From: Corynebacterium atypicum
Lineage (GTDB): Bacteria; Actinomycetota; Actinomycetes; Mycobacteriales; Mycobacteriaceae
Assembly: GCF_000732945.1 (NCBI RefSeq)
Contig: NZ_CP008944.1
Coordinates: 2,247,381-2,311,380 of the forward strand
Direction: 5' to 3'
Length of the DNA: 64,000 nt
In this document: positions 17,629 to 24,647 of the stretch, piece after piece
Layout: every line of letters starts with the position of its first letter
How positions within the stretch are numbered: the stretch's first letter is position 1
The notes under the pieces: generated by a model
Database searches by the model: none
What the model saw: only the letters and a program-made list of their open reading frames with translations
What the model was told of the DNA's origin: nothing
Program-made: the position numbers and the translations under genes

Positions 17629-18444
17629 ATGCCCGAAGGCCACGTCATCCATCGCCTCGCCGAAAAGCTGGACGCACGCTTCGGCGGCACGCCCGTGGAG
17701 GTCAGCTCGCCCCAGGGACGGTTTAGCCGCGAGGCAGCCGAGCTCAGCGGCTCCACCTTCGACGGCGCGGAAGCCTGGGGCAAGCACCTCTTTCTCCGCT
17801 TCGCCGAAGAGCGCATCGTACACATCCACTTAGGCCTCATCGGCACCTTCCGCATCCAGCCCTTCGCCGAGCCCAAGGGCCAGGTCCGCCTGCGCATAGC
17901 GGACACCGGCCACCAGCTCGCCGCTGACCTCCACGGCCCCCAGTGGTGCCGGCTGATCACGCCCCCGGAGATGGAGGGGGTCATCGCCAAGCAAGGCGCC
18001 GATCCCCTGCGCGGCGACGCCAACCCGGCCGGCACCTTCGCAGCGGTGCAGCGCAGCCGGCGCGGGGTCGGCTCACTGCTGATGGACCAGAAGCTCTTCG
18101 CCGGAGTGGGCAACATCTACCGCGCCGAGACACTGTTCCGGCTCGGCATCTCACCGGCGCTGCCCGGAAACCAGCTCACCGATGAGCAGCTGCACGCAAT
18201 CTGGGCCGACCTGGTGGAGCTAATGGCGGCGGGCAAAGCCGCGGGAAGGATCGATACCGTACGCCCCGAACACACGCCCGAGGCCATGCATCGCCCACCG
18301 CGCAAAGACGACCACGGCGGGGAGGTCTACGTTTACCGGCGGACCGGATTACCCTGCCTGGTCTGCGGCACCCCCATCGCGCAACGCATTCTCGACGGCC
18401 GCAACCTCTTCTGGTGTCCGGGCTGTCAGGGCGGGATCGCCTAG
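17629..18444 (+). CDS. Fpg/Nei-family DNA glycosylase (Nei1-like)
   Basis: 271 residues. The N-terminus MPEGH provides the catalytic Pro2 and Glu3; a helix-two-turn-helix with KLFAGVGNIYRAE binds the lesion strand; a C-terminal zinc finger C-x2-C-x16-C-x2-C closes the protein. The MPEGH start and the HxLA segment after it point to the endonuclease VIII branch (Nei1) rather than MutM, so it should remove oxidised pyrimidines and nick by beta/delta elimination. An AAAGGAG site precedes the ATG. The dps-Nei neighbourhood is also found in C. glutamicum. Its 3' end overlaps the opposite VanZ-like frame. Confidence 0.9.
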   Translation: MPEGHVIHRLAEKLDARFGGTPVEVSSPQGRFSREAAELSGSTFDGAEAWGKHLFLRFAEERIVHIHLGLIGTFRIQPFAEPKGQVRLRIADTGHQLAADLHGPQWCRLITPPEMEGVIAKQGADPLRGDANPAGTFAAVQRSRRGVGSLLMDQKLFAGVGNIYRAETLFRLGISPALPGNQLTDEQLHAIWADLVELMAAGKAAGRIDTVRPEHTPEAMHRPPRKDDHGGEVYVYRRTGLPCLVCGTPIAQRILDGRNLFWCPGCQGGIA

Positions 18445-19028
18445 CCGGTCGCCTAAGGCGACCAAGACGACGAACACCACCACGGCCACCGCCGTCAGCA
18501 CCAGCAACAACCGCTGCCAGCAGCGCCCACCCAAGCCGGCTATCCAACCTCCAAGAAACGCCCCGCAGGTGTTATAGATGACGTCGTCGATGTCGCTGCG
18601 ACCGAGCCCAAAGACGAACTGGGTCGTTTCGATCAGCACCGAGAACCCGAGGCCGGCCAGCGCAGCCTTCCCCACCGGGTGGTGGACGCGGCCCGATGCG
18701 CCTGACGCGCCACGACGCAGACGAGCCTCGCGCGCCCCGTCCCTGCGGCCAGCACCGCCACCAGCCAGCCGAAGGGCACGAAGAAGGCGACGTTACCCAC
18801 GGCGTCGAAGACCGGGCCGAACCACGTCGGCGACCGGAAGAAATTATCGAAGGGGACAAGCTCCAGGCTGCGCACCCGCTGACGCTCTGGGCGCCACAGC
18901 AAGCCGATGCGAAAGAACGCCTTAAGCGTGGTGAGCGCCAGAATCACGCAGGCGTAGGCCGCGAAGAGGCCGATGATGAGCCCTCTCGGCGCCGGGTGGC
19001 CGGTACCGCGTACTCGCTCAGTTGCCAT
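18349..19028 (-). pseudogene. VanZ-like membrane protein, frameshifted
   Basis: The N-terminal part (ATG 19028: MATERVRG..., two hydrophobic segments, GNVAFFVPFGWLVA) runs in one frame to about 18725; the rest (GKAALAGLGFSVLIETTQF..., the core VanZ motif with IETTQ and DIDDVIYNTCGA) continues in another. One base missing around 18711-18730 would rejoin them through a plausible RRGASGAS linker. VanZ-like proteins are small polytopic membrane proteins; the founding member gives low-level teicoplanin resistance, but most have no known role. The restored frame would run about 95 bases into the Nei gene on the other strand, which is unusual and hints at further decay at the 3' end. Confidence 0.75.
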
Positions 19029-19059
19029 GCGCTCCAGGCTATTCCATTGGGGCGGACGG

Positions 19060-19147
19060 TCACAGAGGTCGACACGGTGGCGGCACGCGCCGCAAAACCC
19101 CAGGTGAGAAATCGACACGGGCCGACTGTGTCGACCTCCGTGACGCC
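19060..19147. repeat. Imperfect inverted repeat upstream of VanZ-like gene
   Basis: TCACAGAGGTCGACACGGT (19060-19078) is complementary to ACTGTGTCGACCTCCGTGA (19125-19143) with two mismatches, and pairing can extend into flanking GGCG/CGCC bases. A further direct copy of TCGACACGG sits between them at 19112-19120. It might be a cruciform-forming element, a repeat-type operator, or the footprint of a lost mobile element. Confidence 0.65.
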
Positions 19148-19222
19148 CCGCCGCGCGACCAGAAGCGGCGAAAGGCTCCAACCGTGCTCGCGGCACGGCC
19201 GGAGCCTGGTCACCCGGGGCGG

Positions 19223-19807
19223 CTAGACGCCACTACCCGTCGAGGATGGACCCGAGCCCGGCGCGCCCGGTAGCTCGGGGGCCGAGGACCCGGACGAGCC
19301 GGAGGAACCTGCGATGAGTCCGCCAATTCCACCGATGATCCCGCCAATCACGCCGCCAATGACGCTGGCGGAAGAGCCATCGCTATCAGACGAACCGCCG
19401 GGCTGGGCGTCCGGCTTGAGCCCGATCGGGTCGCCATCCACCTCACCAGCGGCCTGCACCGTCACCTCCACCGGCTGCCGGGTGGTCAGCTGGTAGCCGG
19501 TGGGCGGCACCACACGCATCATGTAGCTGCCATGCGCGATGTTGGCAAAGTTGACCCGGCCATCGCCGTCGGCGTCGTTCCACACCACGCCTGTCACGGC
19601 CGCAGTCGGAGCGCCCACGGTGGGGGTGTAGGTGGCGGTGAACTCCGTTCCTTCCCCGGCGGCGGGTGGGGTCGCCACGATGGTCACCGTGGTCGCCTTG
19701 CCCGTAAGCCCGGCGGCGGGCTTATAGGTGACCACACCGTTCGAATCGATGGTGAAGGTGCCCTGGCCGGGCACCTCGACGCTGCCGGCGGCTCCGACGC
19801 TCGACCC
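19223..19807 (-). pseudogene. 3' stump of a CshA-type surface adhesin
   Basis: An open frame of about 190 codons with a TGA at 19808-19810 and no proper start. It begins inside a CshA-type fibrillar repeat (EVPGQGTFTIDSNGVVTYKP), continues with a GVVWNDADGDG B-domain-like strand, and ends in a Gly/Ser-rich segment. A possible GTG at 19774 would start in the middle of a repeat, with no signal peptide, so this looks like the C-terminal remnant of a large cell-wall protein whose front has been deleted. A stem-loop (19831-19868) now occupies the position of the missing upstream coding sequence. Confidence 0.7.
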
Positions 19808-19830
19808 TCAGCACACACTGCACAGCAAGA

Positions 19831-19868
19831 AAGCCCCGGCCTTGAGCTCACACTCAAGACCGGGGCTT
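19831..19868. terminator. Strong bidirectional stem-loop
   Basis: AAGCCCCGG-CTTGAG (19831-19846) pairs with CTCAAG-CCGGGGCTT (19853-19868), with one mismatch and a six-base loop. It could end a minus-strand transcript started near 19970 or a plus-strand transcript; the T-run is short in both directions. Confidence 0.65.
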
Positions 19869-20066
19869 CTTGCACTGCACGACCCAAGGTTGGACGCACT
19901 CACTGTGGTTTCCCGTTCGATCAGAGTTGCAAGGACCTCTCCGGCAATCCCTGTTGTGCTGATCTGTTTTAAGGTTATCCTTGCCTCTGGACAAGGGTCA
20001 AGGGGTCCATCAAAAGTGGGGCGAAAAATCCATCTTCGCAGGTGAGCGATATTTTCTCCACCCCCA

Positions 20067-20095
20067 TTTGGAGGTAGGTTGTCCTATCCTAAACT
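20067..20095 (+). promoter_or_regulatory. DtxR-type iron-box promoter
   Basis: GTAGGTTGTCCTATCCTAA at 20074-20092 matches 15 of 19 positions of the DtxR consensus. It overlaps a promoter with -35 TTTGGA (20067-20072), a 17-base spacer and -10 TAAACT (20090-20095), so iron-loaded DtxR would block it. The first ATG downstream is at 20107. Confidence 0.7.
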
Positions 20096-20106
20096 CGTTC
20101 AAGCCT

Positions 20107-20353
20107 ATGCGCTCCAATCCCGCCGCGCCCTCTAGCACGACCACGCCCGAGCCGAGCCCGGCCGTCTCTCGCCGCTCCCACAACCTCGATTTGCCAACCT
20201 CGAACTCACTATCCCAAGATCGAGAGGAGTCGACCTCTCGACCGCTACCTCTCGACCAACTGAGGGGCACAGGGCGGGAGGGAAGCCGGCTCACCGCCCA
20301 CGCGTCAGCACAAAGAAACGCGAAGAAACACGCCCGCCACTACAGTCGGCGCT
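20107..20353 (+). pseudogene. Probable 5' remnant of an iron-regulated gene
   Basis: From ATG 20107, eleven bases after the -10 of the iron-box promoter, an open frame reads MRSNPAAPSSTTTPEPSPAV and on through a Ser/Arg-rich stretch, then runs inside the nnr gene in a different frame. The first 30 or so residues resemble the disordered N-terminus of a membrane or uptake protein; nothing after that looks like a folded domain. I infer that the promoter and first codons of an iron-uptake gene remain and the rest was lost; a chance open frame cannot be excluded. Confidence 0.35.
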
Positions 20354-21937
20354 ATGCAGCCGCTATACACAGTCCAAGCCATCCGAGCGGCCGAGGAGCC
20401 GCTGCTTGCCGCCCAGGACTATCCCGACGAGCTCATGCAATCCGCAGCCCACGCTGTAGCCGGCGCTGCGTTGGACATGCTGGCGTCGGTCAATCAGCAT
20501 CGCAGCCGGATCCTGGTGTTGGCTGGCTCGGGAGGAAACGGCGGCGACGCTCTTTACGCGGGCGCGGAGCTCGCCCTCGCCGGCTATCGCCTCACCGCCA
20601 TCCTTGTGGGCAGCAGGCCCCACGGGCCCGCGCTGGAGGCCTTCCGCAACGCCGGCGGCACCGTAGTCGAGGCAGCCGATGGCGAAGCGGCTGAGTACCT
20701 CGATGCTCCTCGGGCCGCGCTTGCCATCGACGGCGTCGCCGGCCTGGGTGGAAAGCCCGGCCTGCGACCGGCTGCGCAGCGGGTGGTCGCTCAGCTGGAG
20801 GCTCACCGGGTGCCGATTCTTAGCGTTGACCTGCCCTCGGGCATCACCGCCGACCACGCCGAGACCCCGGAGCCCGCGACCCCGGCCGACGGCGACCTTC
20901 CAGACCACGTCACGGCTTGCGTCACCGTGACGTTCGGGGGGCTTCGCCGCGTCCACGGCCTGCACCCGGCCTGCGGCCAAGTGCTGCTGGCAGAGATCGC
21001 CACGCGCGCAGGCAGGCTGTCCGAGGTGCTAGCCAAACAGGCCGCCGAGCAGCCGGGGCGGGTGACGCTGACCCGCGCGATCGAGCGCAGCGAGTACAGC
21101 TGGAACCGAGGTCCGGCGCGCGCCTTACCGGCTTTTGCGCTGCCCAGCGCGGCCGAGCCCGAGGCTACGGCGGATAAGTACTCGCAGGGGGTGGCAGGCA
21201 TCCTTGCGGGCAGCCCCACCTACCCGGGCGCGGGCCTGCTCTGCTGCGCGGGGGCGTTGCGCGCTACGCCGGCGATGGTTCGGTACGTCGGCAGGGACGA
21301 GCGCGTGGTTTCCGCATATCCCGAGGTGGTGCGCTCGGAGACCCTGGAGCACACCGGCCGGGTGCAGGCCTGGGTGGTGGGCCCGGGTCGTGGGACGGGG
21401 GAGGAGACGGGCGCTGAGCTGGACTGGCTGCTGCGCCGCGACGAGCCGGTGATTATCGACGCCGACGCGCTCACCGTTCTCGCCGAATCCTCGGCGCTGC
21501 GCCGGCTCGCTGCGGGCAACGGCAGGTGCGTGCTCGCCCCGCACGCTGGGGAGTTCGCGCGCTTTGGGGTGGGCGATGGACGTGACAGGATCGATGCGGC
21601 ACGGGCGCTGGCCGCTGAGCTCAACGCCACGGTGCTGCTTAAGGGCAGGTTCACGGTGGTTGCTCAGGCCGATCGGGCGGCGGTGGTCGATGCGGGTCAC
21701 TCGTGGTCGGCTACTCCGGGCTCGGGTGACGTGCTGGCCGGCGTACTCGGCGCGTTAGTTGCTGGTGCAGCTGCACGCGGCGAGCAGGTTTTTGGCGCCG
21801 TGGTCGCCGGGTGTGCGGTGCACGCGCGCGCGGCGTGGCTGGCCGCGCAGACGGAGTACGGTCCCGGCCCCATCGTGGCTAGCGATATCGCGGCGTTTCT
21901 GCCGCGCGCGATTGCACAGGCAAGCCCGCGGCTCTAG
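20354..21937 (+). CDS. nnr: Bifunctional NAD(P)H-hydrate epimerase/dehydratase
   Basis: 527 residues. The N-terminal YjeF domain (about 1-215) has GSGGNGGDALYAG, the NGGD loop of the epimerase; the C-terminal ribokinase-like domain (about 255-525) has the GSGDVLAG catalytic motif of the ADP/ATP-dependent dehydratase. Together they repair hydrated NADH and NADPH in the cytoplasm. TACAGT (20341-20346) lies seven bases before the ATG, indicating a leaderless transcript. It is convergent with the winged-helix gene and separated from it by a perfect stem-loop. Confidence 0.93.
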   Translation: MQPLYTVQAIRAAEEPLLAAQDYPDELMQSAAHAVAGAALDMLASVNQHRSRILVLAGSGGNGGDALYAGAELALAGYRLTAILVGSRPHGPALEAFRNAGGTVVEAADGEAAEYLDAPRAALAIDGVAGLGGKPGLRPAAQRVVAQLEAHRVPILSVDLPSGITADHAETPEPATPADGDLPDHVTACVTVTFGGLRRVHGLHPACGQVLLAEIATRAGRLSEVLAKQAAEQPGRVTLTRAIERSEYSWNRGPARALPAFALPSAAEPEATADKYSQGVAGILAGSPTYPGAGLLCCAGALRATPAMVRYVGRDERVVSAYPEVVRSETLEHTGRVQAWVVGPGRGTGEETGAELDWLLRRDEPVIIDADALTVLAESSALRRLAAGNGRCVLAPHAGEFARFGVGDGRDRIDAARALAAELNATVLLKGRFTVVAQADRAAVVDAGHSWSATPGSGDVLAGVLGALVAGAAARGEQVFGAVVAGCAVHARAAWLAAQTEYGPGPIVASDIAAFLPRAIAQASPRL

Positions 21938-21963
21938 GGGGATGGGGGAATCCGTACGATGTG

Positions 21964-21988
21964 GCCGCCCGGGTACTATCCGGGCGGC
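21964..21988. terminator. Stem-loop between convergent genes
   Basis: GCCGCCCGG (21964-21972) and CCGGGCGGC (21980-21988) pair perfectly around a seven-base loop, between the ends of nnr (21937) and the winged-helix gene (22041). No T-run follows on either side, so it may act as a weak or Rho-assisted bidirectional terminator. Confidence 0.6.
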
Positions 21989-22040
21989 GTGGTGGTGCCG
22001 AAAGCTGGAAGGCGGGCTGGCCGCCGCAAACTGCCTGGGG

Positions 22041-23006
22041 CTAGGCGGCGGCGTTGACTACCTCGCCGTGGGCGATGACGCGCTGGCCGAAGTCGTCGTT
22101 GCCCTGCCAGCCCTCCGCGTGGCCACCGGGGCTCAGCACGAGGGAGGTATCGCCGTAGCTGGCCAGGTAGTCATCCACCGAGTCGAGCACCATGGTCCGC
22201 CGCAGGGCGCGTTTGATCTCCCCGCAGGTCACCTCGCATTGCCAGGAGGCCATCGAAAGGTCCTCGTCGAATCCGGTTAACCCGCGCGCGCAGGATACGG
22301 CGTGCTCGGCGACGGCCGCGGACAGCCCCGCCCACTGAGCTAAGTCTGCAGGCCCAGCGGGGCCGCGGGAGGCGATAAACCGCCCGGCTAGCTCGGCCAG
22401 CGCGGCGTCGCCGCGCAGGTCCACTGCGTTCCCAGGAAGGGAGTTGACGTGGGCGAAGGTGGCTTGCTGCCGGGTAGCGCCGCAGACGACCTCGCCTTCA
22501 GAGGCGAGGATGCGCAGCAGGTGCACGCCCCGGCCGCCGTCGGGGTCGATGCCGATCTCGGCAAAGATGGCGAATGCCTCGAAGCCGGTCAGCGGTTGGG
22601 TGAAGGGCCGCCCGGCCAGCTCGGCGTGGATAGTCTTGCGGGCCCGCGAGATCTCTTCTGGTTGCAAGCCCAGGACGTGGGCGCGCTGGACGGCCGCGAG
22701 TCGGGCGGGTGCCGAGGTTAAAGTGCGAGCCAGCCAGCGCGCGTCCTCGGCCGCCACCATGATGGGGGTATCCCACCCGGTGCGCGTGCGGACGATCTCG
22801 CCGCGGCGCACGCAGGCGATCACGTCATCCTCACTGCACTCTGCGCGCGCGGCGAGGGCACGAACCGCGGGCCAGAAGCGTTGGGCGCGCAGCGCGAGCA
22901 TCTCGTGGAGTACTTCAACGGGCCCCGAGGCGGCCGGTCGCGCGGCGCTTTGCGCAAGGTGCTGCGCGATGAGCCGACGAGCCCTTATCTCTCGGTTCCG
23001 TTCCAT
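22041..23006 (-). CDS. Winged-helix DNA-binding protein (HTH_42, YcaQ/AlkZ-like family)
   Basis: 321 residues. The pattern IRARRLIAQHL ... LHEMLALRAQRFWPA ... GEIVRTRTGWDTPIMVAAEDARWL fits the PF06224 winged-helix family, which includes the AlkZ/YcaQ interstrand-crosslink glycosylases. In those enzymes a QxQ or QxD motif is catalytic; here the corresponding stretch reads RAQ, so glycosylase activity is doubtful. Three tandem winged-helix units are expected over this length. It is divergent from the small membrane protein gene at 23145. Confidence 0.72.
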   Translation of the reverse strand: MERNREIRARRLIAQHLAQSAARPAASGPVEVLHEMLALRAQRFWPAVRALAARAECSEDDVIACVRRGEIVRTRTGWDTPIMVAAEDARWLARTLTSAPARLAAVQRAHVLGLQPEEISRARKTIHAELAGRPFTQPLTGFEAFAIFAEIGIDPDGGRGVHLLRILASEGEVVCGATRQQATFAHVNSLPGNAVDLRGDAALAELAGRFIASRGPAGPADLAQWAGLSAAVAEHAVSCARGLTGFDEDLSMASWQCEVTCGEIKRALRRTMVLDSVDDYLASYGDTSLVLSPGGHAEGWQGNDDFGQRVIAHGEVVNAAA

Positions 23007-23144
23007 ACCCTGCCATTGTAGCTATGGCTGGCCTTAGTTTAAAGAGCCAACCCTTTCCGCCGGTTTCCCGCCAGTTCGAACGCACGTACCCTTAAGGGTT
23101 TTCCGGGCATCGACGCAGACCGGACCGGCGGTAAGGTTCCGGTT

Positions 23145-23708
23145 ATGGGTAATCACACTGCCGGCGATCCTCAGGAGCCCCGAGAACCCCGAGAAGACGG
23201 CCTCCAAGATAACGCCCCGCAAGCGCGTGGATACGCGGATCAACGTGCGTCTAGTAAAGAACTCGCGGCTGAGTGGCTCCGGGGCAAGGAGGTGGCCTCT
23301 GGCGAGGCGGCACGCCGCCTCCAGGCCTACCGGCCCACAACCGTGAAAAAGGTATGTGCCGGGTTGGGCATTGCCACAGCGATCTTACTTCTGCTCCCCG
23401 GCAACGAATACAGCTCCCTGGCCGGCTCCGACATGCTGAGCTACTGGGCCAATAAAGTGTCCGGCGCCGTGTTCTTCGCGCTCCCAGCGGTGTATTGGTG
23501 GGTGTGCAATCATCGCGATACCAAAACCATCGCCGCCTGGGCGCAGGCGACCAAGGATTACGCATCGGCGTGGCAGTTCCTCTCCCCAGCGGAACGCCGG
23601 ACGTTCGCCCAACCCTAGGACGAGCCGCCCTTACTGCCCAAGCGCTACTGGTGGGTCATCTGGATCGTGTGCTTCCTGTGCGTGATCCTCAGCCCCACCA
23701 CACCCTAG
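23145..23708 (+). pseudogene. Small membrane protein interrupted by an in-frame amber codon
   Basis: The first 157 codons give a charged N-terminal third and two hydrophobic segments (around 75-85 and 107-120), ending in RTFAQP before TAG at 23616-23618. The same frame continues without break for 29 more codons, DEPPLLPKRYWW then a clear membrane helix, to a second TAG at 23706-23708. A helix of that quality after the stop suggests that it once belonged to the protein, the TAG arising from a codon such as GAG. TAAGGT (23132-23137) lies seven bases before the ATG. Family not recognised; the shortened form could still be made. Confidence 0.65.
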
Positions 23709-23822
23709 CCGCCTCTGCAGCCTCCCGTTAGCCGCCTCTTTTCACCCGGCACAGTGTGGCGAACGGCGCCGCCGGCCCCAGCCGCGACCGCGGACCGCGG
23801 AGCGGACATGCGCCCACGTCGC

Positions 23823-24641
23823 TTAGGCGCGAGCCCGGTTGACCTGGGTGCCAAAGTTGTACTTCCGGCCGCCGCCAATGCCGCGCAGCGAGACGCACAG
23901 GCCCTCGGAATCCTGCGGCAAAAACCCAGAGAGCACGTCCGCGCCGTAGTCGAAGAGGAGCTCCGTCATCGGAGTGAATGGGCCCACCACCGCGGTCATC
24001 GCGTCTCGCGACAGCTCCAACAGCCGGGGCAGCGTCTTATTCACCAGCGCCGATCCAGTGATGAACACCCAGTCGGAGCGCGGCGGCAAGTACTCGGCCG
24101 CGGAATCGGGGAAGTCCCCGTCCATCGGTGCACGCTCCAGGATGGATAAGTCGCACACGGGGTTGAGCACCTGCTCGAGGCCCTTAAAGTGCCCCACCAC
24201 GGCGACCTTCTTGCCGGCAACCCGCTCCCGGAACACCCGGAACGAATCGCCGCGCGAGACACCCAGCACTCGGGCACGCCTGCCCTGGGACAGGTCCGCC
24301 ACGTCAACGCCCACCTGGCCGCCGCGCTCCGGCGCGTTGTAGCAGGCGTTCATCGCGGCCACCCCGATGCCAGCCTCGGTAAAGTTCCACGAGCGGGCTA
24401 GTCCTGCGGCCTCGCTCAACGGCATCCCGAACAGTCCGGCCGATCCAGAGTAGGAGACCGGCCTTCCCGACTCCCGGTAGACCCCCGCCATACCGACCTG
24501 CCCGCTCGAGCTTTTCACCCATGCCCAGCGGCCGGCCACCTGGTAATCCACCACCGTAAGGTCGGCGGGGATGCCACTGGCCAGCTCCTCGTAGAGCGCC
24601 CAAGGGTTAGGGCTGTGAACCGCACCGGTGCCGCGTCCCAC
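23823..24641 (-). CDS. DUF364/DUF4213 putative metal-chelation protein
   Basis: 272 residues. The N-terminal third resembles the enolase-N-like DUF4213 domain (GLARSWNFTEAGIGVAAMNACYN); the rest is the DUF364 Rossmann-like domain with KKVAVVGHF and SDWVFITGSALVNKTLPRLLEL. Family members are suggested to bind heavy metals or to make metal chelates, without firm proof. The start is a few bases after the leuS stop on the same strand, so the two may be co-transcribed. Codon use fits its neighbours. Confidence 0.78.
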   Translation of the reverse strand: MGRGTGAVHSPNPWALYEELASGIPADLTVVDYQVAGRWAWVKSSSGQVGMAGVYRESGRPVSYSGSAGLFGMPLSEAAGLARSWNFTEAGIGVAAMNACYNAPERGGQVGVDVADLSQGRRARVLGVSRGDSFRVFRERVAGKKVAVVGHFKGLEQVLNPVCDLSILERAPMDGDFPDSAAEYLPPRSDWVFITGSALVNKTLPRLLELSRDAMTAVVGPFTPMTELLFDYGADVLSGFLPQDSEGLCVSLRGIGGGRKYNFGTQVNRARA

Positions 24642-24647
24642 CGGGGC

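Larger units (their letters stand above)
19808..20353. other. Large gap with stem-loop, iron box and truncated frame
   Basis: No intact gene. In order: stem-loop 19831-19868; a mixed-composition stretch 19870-20030 that may be transcribed on the minus strand; a DtxR-type promoter at 20067-20095; and an open frame from ATG 20107 that runs into nnr in another frame. The composition differs from the GC-rich coding sequence on each side. Confidence 0.6.

Noticed and set aside
19981..20694. A full gene of 237 codons overlapping nnr
   Set aside because: After about 20353 it lies inside nnr in another frame with Arg-rich reverse-type composition; only the first part behind the iron box is kept, with low confidence.
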